This document shows positions 27,390 to 39,319 of a DNA stretch of 64,000 bases, in pieces. The notes under the pieces are model-generated. The model had not been told where the DNA came from. It worked only from the letters and a program-made list of their open reading frames with translations, and did not search any database. Location of the stretch: positions 385,443 to 449,442 of the forward strand of contig CAJJDO010000027.1 of assembly GCA_905183005.1 (NCBI GenBank). Direction: 5' to 3'. A program made the translations under genes and the position numbers. This DNA is from Paramecium pentaurelia. Taxonomy: Eukaryota; Ciliophora; Oligohymenophorea; Peniculida; Parameciidae. Numbering within the stretch: position 1 is the first letter of the stretch; the number at the start of each line of letters is the position of its first letter.

Positions 27390-28146
27390 TCATTCAAATT
27401 TAATTGCCTTATAGTCTTTTTCATTTTCAACCCCTACCCATCCATATTTTGATTGAATTTCTTGGATTCCTTATTATAATTAGATGTTTTAAATCAATCC
27501 TAAAGGATCTATATTTTCTCTAGTAATAGGATCCACATAACCATTTTATTTAAATTATTAGTGGATACTAAATTTATCATATGTTAAGCCTGAATTGAGA
27601 AGTGTGGGTTCATCCATTATTTCATTTGTGATAGGACATTAAAAGTATTCTGGTAATATAATTTCCATTTTCTTATGGATATTCTTTTCAATAAGATGCC
27701 AATCTAATTGATGATGTTATCTATGTGCAATATCCTTTAAAGTTTATTTTAGAGATAGGATATCTATTTAGGAATGATTATAAAAGCGTACTTCTTTTAT
27801 CTACTTCTTATCTTATCAAATATATCATTCTTTTTCCTTTAGACAAATTTTAATTAATCAAAACTTTTAATTTATTTTTTTATTCATTTTTATTTAATTT
27901 AACCTATTCAAAAGCTATAAATATAAAATTAAAATTACCGCATTCAAGTTCTTTGATTCCCAATTAAGCTTATATTATGAGAGCCTCGCTAATATCGGGA
28001 AACATTTGAACTTCTATCAAAATCACAGTTCCATAAAGGAAATGAGCTCTTGAATTCTACTAATCTATTTTAAGAGCTTATTGAGCATCTTATTTAGCTT
28101 CTTGGAATCTATTGAGAAGTTTATTAGCTACAGAACGATTTGAGAA
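26903..28146. repeat. Direct repeat copy 1 (1244 bp), contig-overlap artefact
   Basis: Identical to 28148-29391 (offset 1245), the two copies separated only by the N at 28147. It contains the 3' two thirds of the CHIP-like gene cut off abruptly at the N, as expected for unmerged contig ends. Confidence 0.95.
27390..28146 (-). pseudogene. Truncated duplicate of the CHIP-like gene (artefact)
   Basis: C-terminal portion of the gene at 28635-29704, with the same TGA (27390-27392), the same U-box sequence and the same two introns, ending at the N at 28147 without the first TPR exon. It should be merged with the downstream copy and not read as a separate gene. Confidence 0.85.
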
Positions 28147-28147
28147 N

Positions 28148-29391
28148 ATATAAACTCTTAATTTTGCACTTTCTAATTTATAAGGAATTTCTCTAATTTA
28201 ATTTCAGTTTATGAAATAAAGTATGCCATAAGATAAAGGGTTATTATAAGATAAATGGATTAAACAATTAGGAAAATTTTAAGTACTTTCATAAGTATTT
28301 TCAAGGCTTTTTGTATTCAATTACTGATCTTCACTTTAAATCAGTGATATTTAAATTGATAGGCTAATGGTCTCTGATAACAAAAAGGATTTAAACTGAA
28401 AAATCTTGAGAAATTGACAAAAAATTAATATAATAATCACAGAAAACTGATAAAGAACATCATTAATAAATATCTTTTATGCAGAAAGCGAAATAAAATT
28501 AATCAAAACTTAAATCAAAAAAATAGAAAGCAGTTGAAATTGGAATAATAATATATAATATAGTGAAAAAGAAAGATTAGATTAGGATTGAATAAGAATT
28601 ATTATTTAATACATCATACATAATACAAAGTAAATCATTCAAATTTAATTGCCTTATAGTCTTTTTCATTTTCAACCCCTACCCATCCATATTTTGATTG
28701 AATTTCTTGGATTCCTTATTATAATTAGATGTTTTAAATCAATCCTAAAGGATCTATATTTTCTCTAGTAATAGGATCCACATAACCATTTTATTTAAAT
28801 TATTAGTGGATACTAAATTTATCATATGTTAAGCCTGAATTGAGAAGTGTGGGTTCATCCATTATTTCATTTGTGATAGGACATTAAAAGTATTCTGGTA
28901 ATATAATTTCCATTTTCTTATGGATATTCTTTTCAATAAGATGCCAATCTAATTGATGATGTTATCTATGTGCAATATCCTTTAAAGTTTATTTTAGAGA
29001 TAGGATATCTATTTAGGAATGATTATAAAAGCGTACTTCTTTTATCTACTTCTTATCTTATCAAATATATCATTCTTTTTCCTTTAGACAAATTTTAATT
29101 AATCAAAACTTTTAATTTATTTTTTTATTCATTTTTATTTAATTTAACCTATTCAAAAGCTATAAATATAAAATTAAAATTACCGCATTCAAGTTCTTTG
29201 ATTCCCAATTAAGCTTATATTATGAGAGCCTCGCTAATATCGGGAAACATTTGAACTTCTATCAAAATCACAGTTCCATAAAGGAAATGAGCTCTTGAAT
29301 TCTACTAATCTATTTTAAGAGCTTATTGAGCATCTTATTTAGCTTCTTGGAATCTATTGAGAAGTTTATTAGCTACAGAACGATTTGAGAA
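28148..29391. repeat. Direct repeat copy 2 (1244 bp)
   Basis: Second copy of 26903-28146. It is continuous with unique sequence to the right, so it carries the complete gene. Confidence 0.95.
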
Positions 29392-29704
29392 GTATATAGA
29401 ATTGTGATTATAGAGATTCTAGTTTGATAATACAATATACAATAGCTTATGTGTAAGATTCAATAGCTTTTCTATACTGTTTGATTTGTATATAATGATT
29501 ACCTTCACTCTTGAACTCTAAGGATTTAACAATATTTGGAGCAAATCGACGATTACTTCTTTGAGGTAATTCATTTCCTTTTGAAGCTGCTTTTAATATT
29601 TTTCTTTATGCGGAATGAGATGCAATAAGACAATTTTTATTTTACATAGGATATTCAGTTAGGACTGCTGTGATTTGAGAATGATTAGAAGTTGTGTTTC
29701 CCAT
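28635..29704 (-). CDS. STUB1: CHIP/STUB1-type TPR + U-box E3 ubiquitin ligase
   Basis: ATG at 29704 (MGNTTSNHSQ...), introns of 22, 24 and 28 nt, TGA at 28635-28637; 996 spliced nt give 331 aa against about 300 in animals. The N-terminal half holds TPR repeats (EFKSEGNHYIQIKQYRKAIE; YFSNRSVANKLLNRFQEAKQ; SRAHFLYGTVILI) that in CHIP bind the C-terminal EEVD of Hsp70/Hsp90. A charged helical linker (KGKRMIYLIRQEVDKR...) follows, then a U-box (LPEYFQCPITNEIMDEPTLL...YVDPITRENIDPLGLIQN) that recruits E2 enzymes, and the end YGWVGVE matches the CHIP C terminus. The inferred role is cytosolic ubiquitination of chaperone-bound misfolded proteins. The start is only 69 bp from the stop of the upstream gene on the same strand. 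Domain order and tail make the call strong. Confidence 0.9.
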
Positions 29705-29773
29705 GATTAAATATATATTTTAATTTCATCAATCTTATTATATTGATATTGCTTCATTTTATATGATAATTAT

Positions 29774-32700
29774 TCATTTAAGTTAGTATTCAGAAATGCT
29801 TAAAAATGCATCCTCAATAATAAGATCTTCATGTCTTTAAAAGGCTTTGATTAATCTAAAGATTTTAAATAAAATACAACTTATTAATAGCTATGCATCT
29901 TAATTTCTCTTACAAATCCTCTATCATTCTTTCTTATTCATTAAGTTTAATCTATTAGTCCTTTACTTAACTTAATTCTAATTTACTAGCACTTTAAGTT
30001 GATTACTAATAATTAATAATTTCATTTATTTAATTCAGTACTCCTTATTCATTAACCTAAATAACTTTTAATTATAATTACTTATGATATTTAATAACAA
30101 ATAACTTATTGCTTCAATTTCAAATTTTGTTCTAGAATTGCAAATAACTTCTCTACTCCTTATTTTTATGGAGTTGATATATTTCTTTATTTTTAATCAT
30201 CTAATTCAATCATAAATTCTATAAATCTTTGTTTGAGATACCCTTTAAAGATTCTTGAAATAGAATTAAGTGCCATTTTTTAACCATTCTTTGATATAAT
30301 TAAATCAAAATCTGATTTAAAGAAACCTCCCTTTATAGGAGTCTATTACAAGAAACTAGAATGTGAAGGTTAAAATGAAGTATCATCAGGTATACCTTTA
30401 CCATAATGTTCTAAATGAGTAAATGCTCTTTATTTAATTCTATCAAAAGCTTTAGATAAATTATTGAAAAGTTTCTTGAATTTAATAATTTATTAAGTAG
30501 ATAATCCAACTGCTCTTTAATTTAAACTATTATCTCTCATTCTCCAATATGCTACTTATTTACTAATTCTAGAACTCTTAGCTATAATATCAGCTACTCT
30601 CTTAAACCATTTATTTTTGGATGGCTATCCTTTCCAAATATCCATTACATATTTTTTAATAGCCTTTTCAGCAAATCTATTTAATTATATCATTCTTTAT
30701 ATTGCTTAACAAATCTATATCATATTTCTTTTGACTGCTCTTATCTTCCATTAAGTGAAATAAACTCTTAATCTCACATATGCATAATTTTGGAACAATA
30801 AAATGGCTTCTTTTTTCAATCTTTCTTCCTTTTAAGTTTTATTTTCTTATTTATTAACATGCATTCTAATAGTATCTCTCCATTCAATAAAGGCTACATT
30901 CAACTAATTCATTTTGTGTTAATAAAATAATTATATAGCTAACTTTCTATTTTCTTATACATTTTATATCTCTTATTAATTCATTTAATTAATAGCATCA
31001 CGCCATCTTTATATTGCTTATTATTATTATGATTTAGTTGTTCTTACTAATAATAATACAACTCTTCTCTTTTTATTTAATGCCTAAAAATAAAGATCTT
31101 ATAAACTATCGAATGATAGTAATAATTATCTTCTAAATAAACCAAACATTTTCTTTTCAAATATATACCCTTATTTAGTTTTCTAGGGTTCAGGTAATCT
31201 CTTCCACATTTAAAATGAATTATGTAATTAACCAATTGATGAATTTGATATTCCCAATAAAAACTTATTAATTGCCTTTTAACTTTTATTTGAATTACTA
31301 AACTTTCTTAATATCAATCTTAAATTGTAATTCTTTTTATTCTAAATATAATCTTTAAGTATTTCAATTATAGAAAACTTTTATTTCTATCTATTTTAAC
31401 TAGCCAATAAATCTAATTTTGCTTGAGTTTATTTCCATTTCTAATAAGAATCTTTAAACATATCTTCCCATTCTTTTAATAAACGAACTAATTCTTCCTA
31501 CTTTTTCAATTATTTAATTTAATCCTCATAAAAGAAATACATATGATTTTATTGAATTTGATTTATTGAACCAAAGAATCTAAAAACTTTACTAGCTCTC
31601 TCTTCTGCCTTTTATAATTCACTTACTTTATTCCATTATTAGAATACCTTCTTTTCTACACTCATACAATTAAACATCATTTTATTTATTGCATATTTCT
31701 ATTTTGCTTATCCATCATAGTATATATTTTATAAATATTTAAAACTATTCTTTTTTAATATTTACATTTTAAATGAATTAATCTTCTATTCAAATATTGA
31801 TGCTTATTTTATATTAGATTGATCAGGTAATTATTTCCATTTCAAAAATGATGTTTCAATTTAACCTGCAAATGTATGTAATAATTTTAATTATAATTTT
31901 TTAATTAAATTTAATCTATTTCTACCATCATTAAATTTTCTTAAGATATCTCTTAATTAACCAATTTCATTATGTTTTAAATTTCTTTAAAGAGCAAATA
32001 ATAAAAACTTTTTTTTCTCTTCATCCATTAATGAGGCAATTTTATCAGATTTAGCTTAATTATTCCATTTAATAAATGCCCATCTTAATAAATTTGTATA
32101 TTAAGATAACATTTTTTCAAAGACTTTCTCTTAAAGTTGATTAGTCTTAAAAATGACTTAGACATTTCCAGATATTGTTAATGCAAGAGTTTAGAAGAAA
32201 TTTGTAGTTTATTTACAAGTTTCAATAGATTTCAATAACCTATTTGTATTTCTCCATTACAAAAATAATCTTTTATTTAATCCCATTCCTAAGATTATTA
32301 ATTTTCTAATGCAATGCATTTTCTTATTCATAGCTTCTTAATATTCATCTTTTAATGGATCATATGATAATTTGATTCTTCCTCTAAAAAGGTTTTCCAA
32401 TATTTTTTCTAATTTTCTTCCTTTTTTAATATCTTCATAATTTTATATTTCAGGTAAATTTTTCCATTTTTAAAATGCTACAATTGCTCCTCCAAACTTA
32501 GTAGCAAATAATCTTGAAAAAAACTTTTATTAAACTGCACTTAGTATTGAATTTCTTTTGAATTTAGATAATACCAATCTTAATTTAGATTTTATGTTAT
32601 TTCTATAAAAGAATCCTATTTAACGAACCAAAAATTCTTTTTTCTCTCCTTCTATTGCTTATATTCTTTCAAATTTTATGTAATTAATCCATCTCATAAA

Positions 32701-35494
32701 GAAATATCTTATGTTATCATTATTTCCTTCAATTATCTTTAATATTGCTTTTTCCTTTAATCTTGATTCTGTATTTGGTTGCATAATTTATAAATTACAT
32801 TAAATTTGATTACCAATAAATTTAAATAATTACATAACACTCTTACATCTCTAAACTTCCTAAATCAAACATACATTCTTATTCCATTTACTAAGTGCCT
32901 TTTATTATTCTGATTCTTATGTTTTAACAAGTAATAATACTGCTCTTTTTTTAATTGCAAGAGCATCATCATATATTTCATGTAATGGATTCCATGTTTT
33001 TTTCTTTAATTAACGAATTATGAAATGATTAAAAGATTATTCAAATTTAGTAACCTTTGCTAATTAAGCATAATCAAGTTCAGGAATTTGCTTCCATTTA
33101 TTAAATGATATCCAAACTTAAGAAATTGTATTTCTATGTATTATTGCTAATGCTTTTCTTTTTAAATTTTGAGATTCTGCATTTTAATGAAATCTCTTTA
33201 ATATTTCAATTAATGCATAATGTTTTACTTTATAACCAGAATTAATCCAATTAACTAATCTTTATTTAATTATTTCATCATTTAATGTAACATTTAATTA
33301 TGAAAACTAATCAAACATCTTCATTTCCCATGATCTTCTATGCCATGATAAAAATGCTGTTTTTAAATCACTTTAACCAACAGAAATAATTTTATTTATA
33401 CAATACTTCTTTTTAGCTTAACCATCTAATAAATGATCTTCCAAAATATTCCATGAATTTACTTTGACAAATCTATAAGCAACTTTTCCAAGTGATATCA
33501 TAAATTTACTTACTCTTGCAGTCTTTCCATTTATTTTATCTTCTGGTAAATATTTCCATTTCTAAAAACTAGAACTTACTTATCCTATTACAGTTTACAT
33601 TAATCTAAGATTTATTTTCTTTATTTATTATGCTAATTAAAAGTTCTAATGAAATAGATTTAAAGTTCTTCTTAATCTTTACTTTTTATCATTTTCTAAG
33701 AATTTCTATAAATTTAAAATGAGAAACTTCATCTTCTCATCACCTAATCTCTCCAAAATTTACTCTTATTTATTATGACTTTTCCATTTAAAAAAGGCAA
33801 TTGCTAAATTACTATGTTAAGATCCTATTATTTTTTAGATACATTTCTCTTTAATATCTATATCTTTTTTATTTTAAATGAATGTTAGTAGATTTGATTA
33901 TATTATCATGGCTAAAGAATAAAAGAAATTATTTGTTTTTTAACATGCTACTATTGATTTATAGACTTTAGCTACATTTTACCATTATTTTAAATATCTC
34001 TAAGGAGCACTCATTGTAACTGAAAATAATTATCTTATACAAAATCTTTTCTTCTATAAGGCTTCATAATATAGATATTTCAAAGGATCATAAGCTTATT
34101 TGTGTTTATTTGTAATAAACAGTTACAATTTCATTGAAAATTTAGAAACCTTTTAGATATTGTTTATATCATCAGGATTTGGCAAAGCTTTCCATTTTCT
34201 AAATGAATCAATCAATTATCCATTAATAGATAAGAGTATTTTACCAAAATACTTATTTTTGATCTCTTAGGTTGTTTTATTGATTTAGAATTTTCTTAAG
34301 ATTTATTTAAGTAAACCTTTTTCAGTCTTATTAGCTGTATCTTTTAATCTTGATATCAAATCTTATTTGTTAATATTATTAAGTTTTTATTCCATTTTTT
34401 TTTAAACACAGTAATTTTCAATTTATTTGAAAGCATCTAATTTTTATCTTTATTATAACTTCAAAATGAGTTTATCTAAGAATGAACAGATTTGCATCTT
34501 ATTACTAAGATTAAATAATTTGAAAGTTTCTTGTTTGACTAATTAATGAGTTACATTTGCACTCTATTATAATGATTTAATTTTCTTTAGATTAGTTTCA
34601 GTTAATTTTGCATATGTATTATAATTTGCCCATTTATAAAATGCTGTATAAGATTAATTAAATGTAACTTCAATCAATTCTCTAATGACTTTAGTTTTTT
34701 TATTTTTTGCTTCATCATGAATATCTTTGAAGGCATTCCAAACTAATCTTTTATTTTAGTCTACTTTATTGCCTAATTTATTAATTAATAATAATCCTTA
34801 TTTTTTAATATCGTTTTCTCTTTTATCTGGTAAATCGACCCATCTTGTATAACATCTTTATAATCTTCCAAATGTTGTTTTAAGTAGTACAGCAAAGAAC
34901 TTTTTCTTTAATCTGAAATTCAATAAGTCTCCTCTCCAAATTTCAAATGCCTATTAATAATTATGTAATTATATACTTCTTTTAATCTTTATCTATCTAA
35001 TCTATCATTTCTCATATTATATTCTTCTCCTAATTTTTCTAATGCTTTTAGTTGTTTTTCTAATTTATTAGATTTGATTTTAGCAATTAACTTCCACCAA
35101 TTAAATTTTTCTCGTAAATATCTTTCTCTATACTTTGAACTTATTGACCAAATCAATAAGCCAAGCATTTTATTGGTATCTTAAGATGTAGGTTTAATAG
35201 AATCAATTGCCTATCTTTTGAGTTATAATTCTTTTTTTTGAATAAATAAGGCCAAATTGATTAAACTCAAATTTTTTTTTTTCCTTGCATTCATTCTGGC
35301 CTCCTTAGGTGGTTTAATGCTATTTACCTTATAGTTTATAATACCCTAATAAGAATTTGAGTTTATGGAAAGCGTTAAATTAATTCAACTTAGAATTTAA
35401 TAGGATTTTGTCAACAGCCTATTTCACAATTTCTGGGTTAGTTCTGACTTACCATCTAAAATGAATAGGAAAGTAGCTTACCTTATAAATGCAT
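29774..35494 (-). CDS. Giant Trp-repeat helical protein, Sfi1-like (possible centrin-binding)
   Basis: ATG at 35494 (MHLQDEIVKQ...), several short introns (26, 20, 24, 26 nt recognised in the first 600 bp), TGA at 29774-29776; about 1870 residues. The protein is built of repeats with an AFxxW or RLxxW core: AFEIWRGDL, CYTRWVDLPD, RLVWNAFKD, YTAFYKWANY, with tryptophans 32-36 residues apart. Every 460-670 bp the motif has the form AFxKWKxLPE (near 31.2, 31.8, 32.5, 33.1, 33.5, 34.2 and 34.8 kb), a higher-order repeat. This period and the hydrophobic-x-x-Trp core resemble Sfi1 centrin-binding repeats, and large Sfi1-like proteins bind centrins in the Paramecium infraciliary lattice. The assignment is by pattern only; another coiled or helical cytoskeletal repeat protein is possible. 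Exons beyond the N-terminal part were not all checked. Confidence 0.65.
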
Positions 35495-35727
35495 CTTGCA
35501 AAGTGAGAGATGCTTAAGTCTTAATTAATTGGGATACTATTATTCCTTTTAATTTAGGAGACAATTTAGTTATTTGCTGATTGCTTATGGATAATATAAT
35601 ATTATACTTAGAATCAGGGAGCATTGTTAATAAATAAAATAATAATAAAATTTGTGATCTGTTAATAATTTTATTTCTATATAACCAGATAACAATATAA
35701 ATATTATGGTTATATACAATTATAAAA

Positions 35728-36045
35728 TCATTCATGTGTAAGAATAAATTTTACAGTTTTTTATCTAATTTCTTATATTTTTTACATCCTAGCATCATAT
35801 TTTGCAATTTTTCCTTGTTTAGAATTCTCTAATGTATTTTTAAATGTTTCCTATAATAATAAAGCTTCTTCTTCATTCATATCATTTAATGTTTCAATAT
35901 TATTTTTAATAAACTTCTTTCTCAATCTATCCTTTACTTATTATTCTTTTTCTCTACCTTAACATTTGGTTATTAAATGTGCAATAATGATTGCTATTAT
36001 AACTAACACTATTAGAACAATAAATAATTATTCTTATTATAACAT
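35728..36045 (-). CDS. Small single-pass membrane protein of unknown function
   Basis: Intronless ciliate-code frame of 105 aa. Residues 7-25 form one strong membrane segment (LFIVLIVLVIIAIIIAHLI), followed by a basic, helical, Gln/Glu/Lys-rich cytosolic-type tail (LNDMNEEEALLLQETFKNTL). No family recognised. It lies 22 bp downstream of the Rieske oxygenase gene on the same strand and 233 bp upstream of the giant Trp-repeat gene. Confidence 0.6.
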
Positions 36046-36067
36046 TTTTAATTTATTAAATTCATAT

Positions 36068-37410
36068 TCACCATTCTAGAGCATCTAAACTTTTTTCAAA
36101 TTCTCTGGATCCCTCATAAAATTGAGCATACCATTATCTCCATTTTAATAATAATGGATCTGCATCACCCTTTAAATTATAAGCGACCTTTTCTGTAAAG
36201 ATCTTATTATTCCATAAACTAACATCTGCAATTACTTATCTTAATTCTCCTCCTAAAATATAAGCACTAGCCCAATATGGAAGTGAACTTGTTGTGTATA
36301 AAGTATGAAACACTTTCAAATTAAATCTTTCAACTGGTTGAATGGCCTATTTATATAAAGCTTCAAAAACATCAGATAATACATATAAGGCTACTGTTGC
36401 TGGTCCCATTTAAAATCCAGTTGCCCAAATTACATTAAATTTCCATTTATTAAAGAATACTAAATAAGCATCCAAACATAAAACATTCATATATTATCGT
36501 AATTCCTTATTTGATAAATACTGATCAAATAGATTCTTTTAATATTTACGAACCTTCTCTTTGCTATGTTCCATCTTTTTAAAGAAATCTGGGTCATTTG
36601 CAGGTAAACTTTTCATTGTCCATTTGAAACTGACTATCCAAGTTGGAATATAATCATTAACTGATGAATGAATATAATCGAAATGTCTAGCATCAGCACC
36701 ATTTTCAGGAATTTCTTAAATGTGACAATTTACAAAATTCACACTTTCTCCTCTTAATTAAAGATGATCACTTTATTCTGAAACTGGTTCATACCATGGT
36801 TTAGCTTCTAAACAATGAAGCCATATATACACTATCCCTCTTAATTCTTTCACCAAATAAGTTTTAATTTTTATTTCACCTTCTTCTATTTTTTGTAAAT
36901 ACTCTCCTTTCTTATTAGGATCCATCTTCTCAATATTATTGTAACAATATGTTGATACAATTTTAGGATCTAATTTTTCAGAATTTACACATAATCCAGA
37001 TTTACCATCAAATGCCCATCCATGGAATGGACACTCGATACATGACTTAAATTTGACTTATCCACCTATTCCAAGATTAGCCCCCATGTGTGGACAATAA
37101 GCAGCCACAGCATAAACGACTTTATCTGTTCCTCTATAATAAGCAATATGACGACCAGCAAATTTGATTTCTTCTACTTATCTATTAAATATAACATCAT
37201 TTATTACCCTATCTTCAACTCTGCACTTCTGCAAAGTCTATACCAACCATTTGGATATGAAGGAGGAGGTGTTCCTCTAGCTAATTTATGTCTGAGCACA
37301 TTTGGTTGAGCTTTTTCAGCAATTAAATAAAATCTGAATTTTCTATAATACAAGTAATATAATATAATGAGAATTGCAGGGACAATGATCTCTAATCTTA
37401 CCCATTCCAT
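36068..37410 (-). CDS. Rieske non-heme oxygenase, sterol C7-desaturase (DAF-36/Neverland/DES7) type
   Basis: ATG at 37410, one 26-nt intron, TGA 36068-36070; 438 aa, the usual size. An N-terminal membrane anchor (LEIIVPAILIILYYLYY) precedes PPSYPNGWYRLCRSAEL, typical of the animal/ciliate sterol desaturase group. The Rieske [2Fe-2S] ligands are intact (AYCPHMGANLG ... CIECPFHGWAF), and the catalytic iron site reads EIPENGADARHFDYIH, supplying the Asp/His/His set. Relatives insert the C7 double bond into cholesterol (DAF-36, Neverland, Tetrahymena DES7); another Tetrahymena member removes C24 ethyl groups, so the exact substrate here is open. Likely located in the ER membrane, with electrons from a reductase encoded elsewhere. 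Family assignment is firm; substrate is inference. Confidence 0.88.
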
Positions 37411-37665
37411 TATTAATAAAAATATTATTAAAAATAAAGATTTGATTAATTAAATTTATACTTAATTATAGATATATGTGAGAATAATTTAGATTATTAA
37501 TAATTTTAATGAATATTATTTATTAACTCGATTTTAATAATTTTTTTCTACAATTATTTGTAAATGATCAGAAGTAAACAATTAATAAAATTTATTTTGC
37601 TAATTATTTTAATTAAATTTGTTATAAATATTTAAATAATTTAAATAACAATAATAATTATAAGC

Positions 37666-38629
37666 ATGGATTAGGTAAAATACTTTATAAGAAATCTCAT
37701 AATAAAACCATAAAGTATAGATCAAAATTTATTATGCTTAATTTGTCAAGAATTTGTTATTGATCCTCAAGAATGTTAATCGTGTTAAACATTATTTTGT
37801 ACTTTTTGCATTAATTAATGGTTGCAAAATTAATGTAATTAATTTTCTTTTACATAGAAACATGCCCTAATATGTGCAAATAAATTATATTAAGTAAACC
37901 TCATCGAATGTTTTAGAATGCTATCCAATAAATTCTTGTTAAGTGTGAAAATCATGGATGTGAATAATAAATGAAATTGGAAGATTTTGAAAATCATCGC
38001 AAAAATTGCAAGAATAAATTAAATTTTTCAAAAGAGTTATCTAATTTTTTAGGAAAAGGTTAAATAAGTAAAATTTATTGTGATAAATGCAATACATAAT
38101 TTATAATATTTGAGCATCATGAATGTATCAAATCATTAAACCACAAAATAAAAGAAGTTCAGACTAACTTTTAATAATTTTAACAGCATACTAATAAAAT
38201 TATTGCTGATTTACTATAAAAGGTTATTTAATATGAATAGAAATAATTGATTAGTAGTTAATCAAGGATTATTCCATAATGTGTTTAAGGACACATATTG
38301 AAATGGATTTACCCTTAAAATAATGCATTATGCTAAAATTGTAAGCTTTCTACTTCAGCAGCTCGATATATTTGTGAATAGTGTAGAACATATTATTGTT
38401 AATAATGTAGAAAACCTTAATTTAAAGATGGTGTTTGCCCTATAGGTCATGCTCTACAATTTAATATTTAAGTAAATATTATTGATAAAATAAGGCTTTA
38501 CCATAAGTATATTGTGATTACTGCTTGGAAAACATTTTTTCAAGAGGAGAATCTGTGTATTAAGATAGATTTTGTGATTTAGATATTTGCAATAGTTGCT
38601 ACAACAGTTTACAAAATAATTATCAATGA
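37666..38629 (+). CDS. RING + TRAF-type zinc-finger protein (paralogue of 44099-45086)
   Basis: ATG 37666, two 23-nt introns, TGA 38627-38629; 305 aa. N-terminal RING (CLICQEFVIDPQECQSCQTL..CTFCINQWLQ..TCPNMC), then a TRAF-type finger (VKCENHGCEQQMKLEDFENH..NC), a Gln-rich helical linker, a second Cys-rich block (CEQCRTYYCQQCRKPQF...CPIGH) and a final YCDYC...FCDLDICNSCY zinc site. RING-TRAF proteins usually act as ubiquitin ligases or adaptors, which is inferred here. The gene at 44.1-45.1 kb has the same domain order and both introns at the same positions and phases. Confidence 0.85.
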
Positions 38630-39319
38630 ATATATTATTTAATTTAAAATAAGCGTTATTTCTTATAAATTTTATAATTACAAAAAATGTTAAATAAGAA
38701 ATATTGTATTTATTTTTTAAATCTTCATTTATCTTAAAATAAAAATTTCAAAATCTAAATGTTATATTAAAGTCATCTTACATATCCTAGATTTTATTAG
38801 TTTTTTTTGCCACTTTCGATTAGATAATTGTTTAGTTAAAGTTTTTGATTATTATTAAATAATATTATTATCATTATAATTGCAATTTTGAAAGAAATAA
38901 AATTATTTATATTATATAATAATCTTTTAAATTAGTTAAAATTTTAACTGATTCTTATTAATACAAATTATAGATCTCATCTTCAATTTAATTTTTTTAT
39001 TTCATATTAAATTGTAAATTATTTGTTTTCCTAAGATAAAATATTTAATGAGTGGCAATAGAATTGATATAAATTAAATTTATAATTCTATATGAGAGTA
39101 AAGATTATTTTCTATAATATATAATTTCAAATTAATTGATATCTATTATAAATATCAATTATTTTGTTCATGCATATGTAATATATGAATTCATAATAAT
39201 GATATATATCTAATTTAGAGAAAGAGTTGGTAGATTTCAAATAAGGAGACACCCATTTATTTAATGAAAATATATATATATATGAGTCTAATAAAATATT
39301 ATTATTAAAATAAAATCTA
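38630..39319. other. Intergenic spacer (690 bp)
   Basis: A+T-rich non-coding DNA between two plus-strand genes. A short inverted repeat (AATTGATAT / ATATCAATT, nine-base arms around a nine-base loop) lies near 39136-39162. Nothing else recognisable. Confidence 0.5.

Noticed and set aside
28730..28960. Frameshift within the CHIP-like gene
   Set aside because: A 28-nt intron beginning GTACG and ending AAATAG restores the frame exactly, and the spliced length is a multiple of three.
37088..37309. Plus-strand frame over the Rieske gene
   Set aside because: Shadow of the minus-strand gene, which has intact iron ligands.
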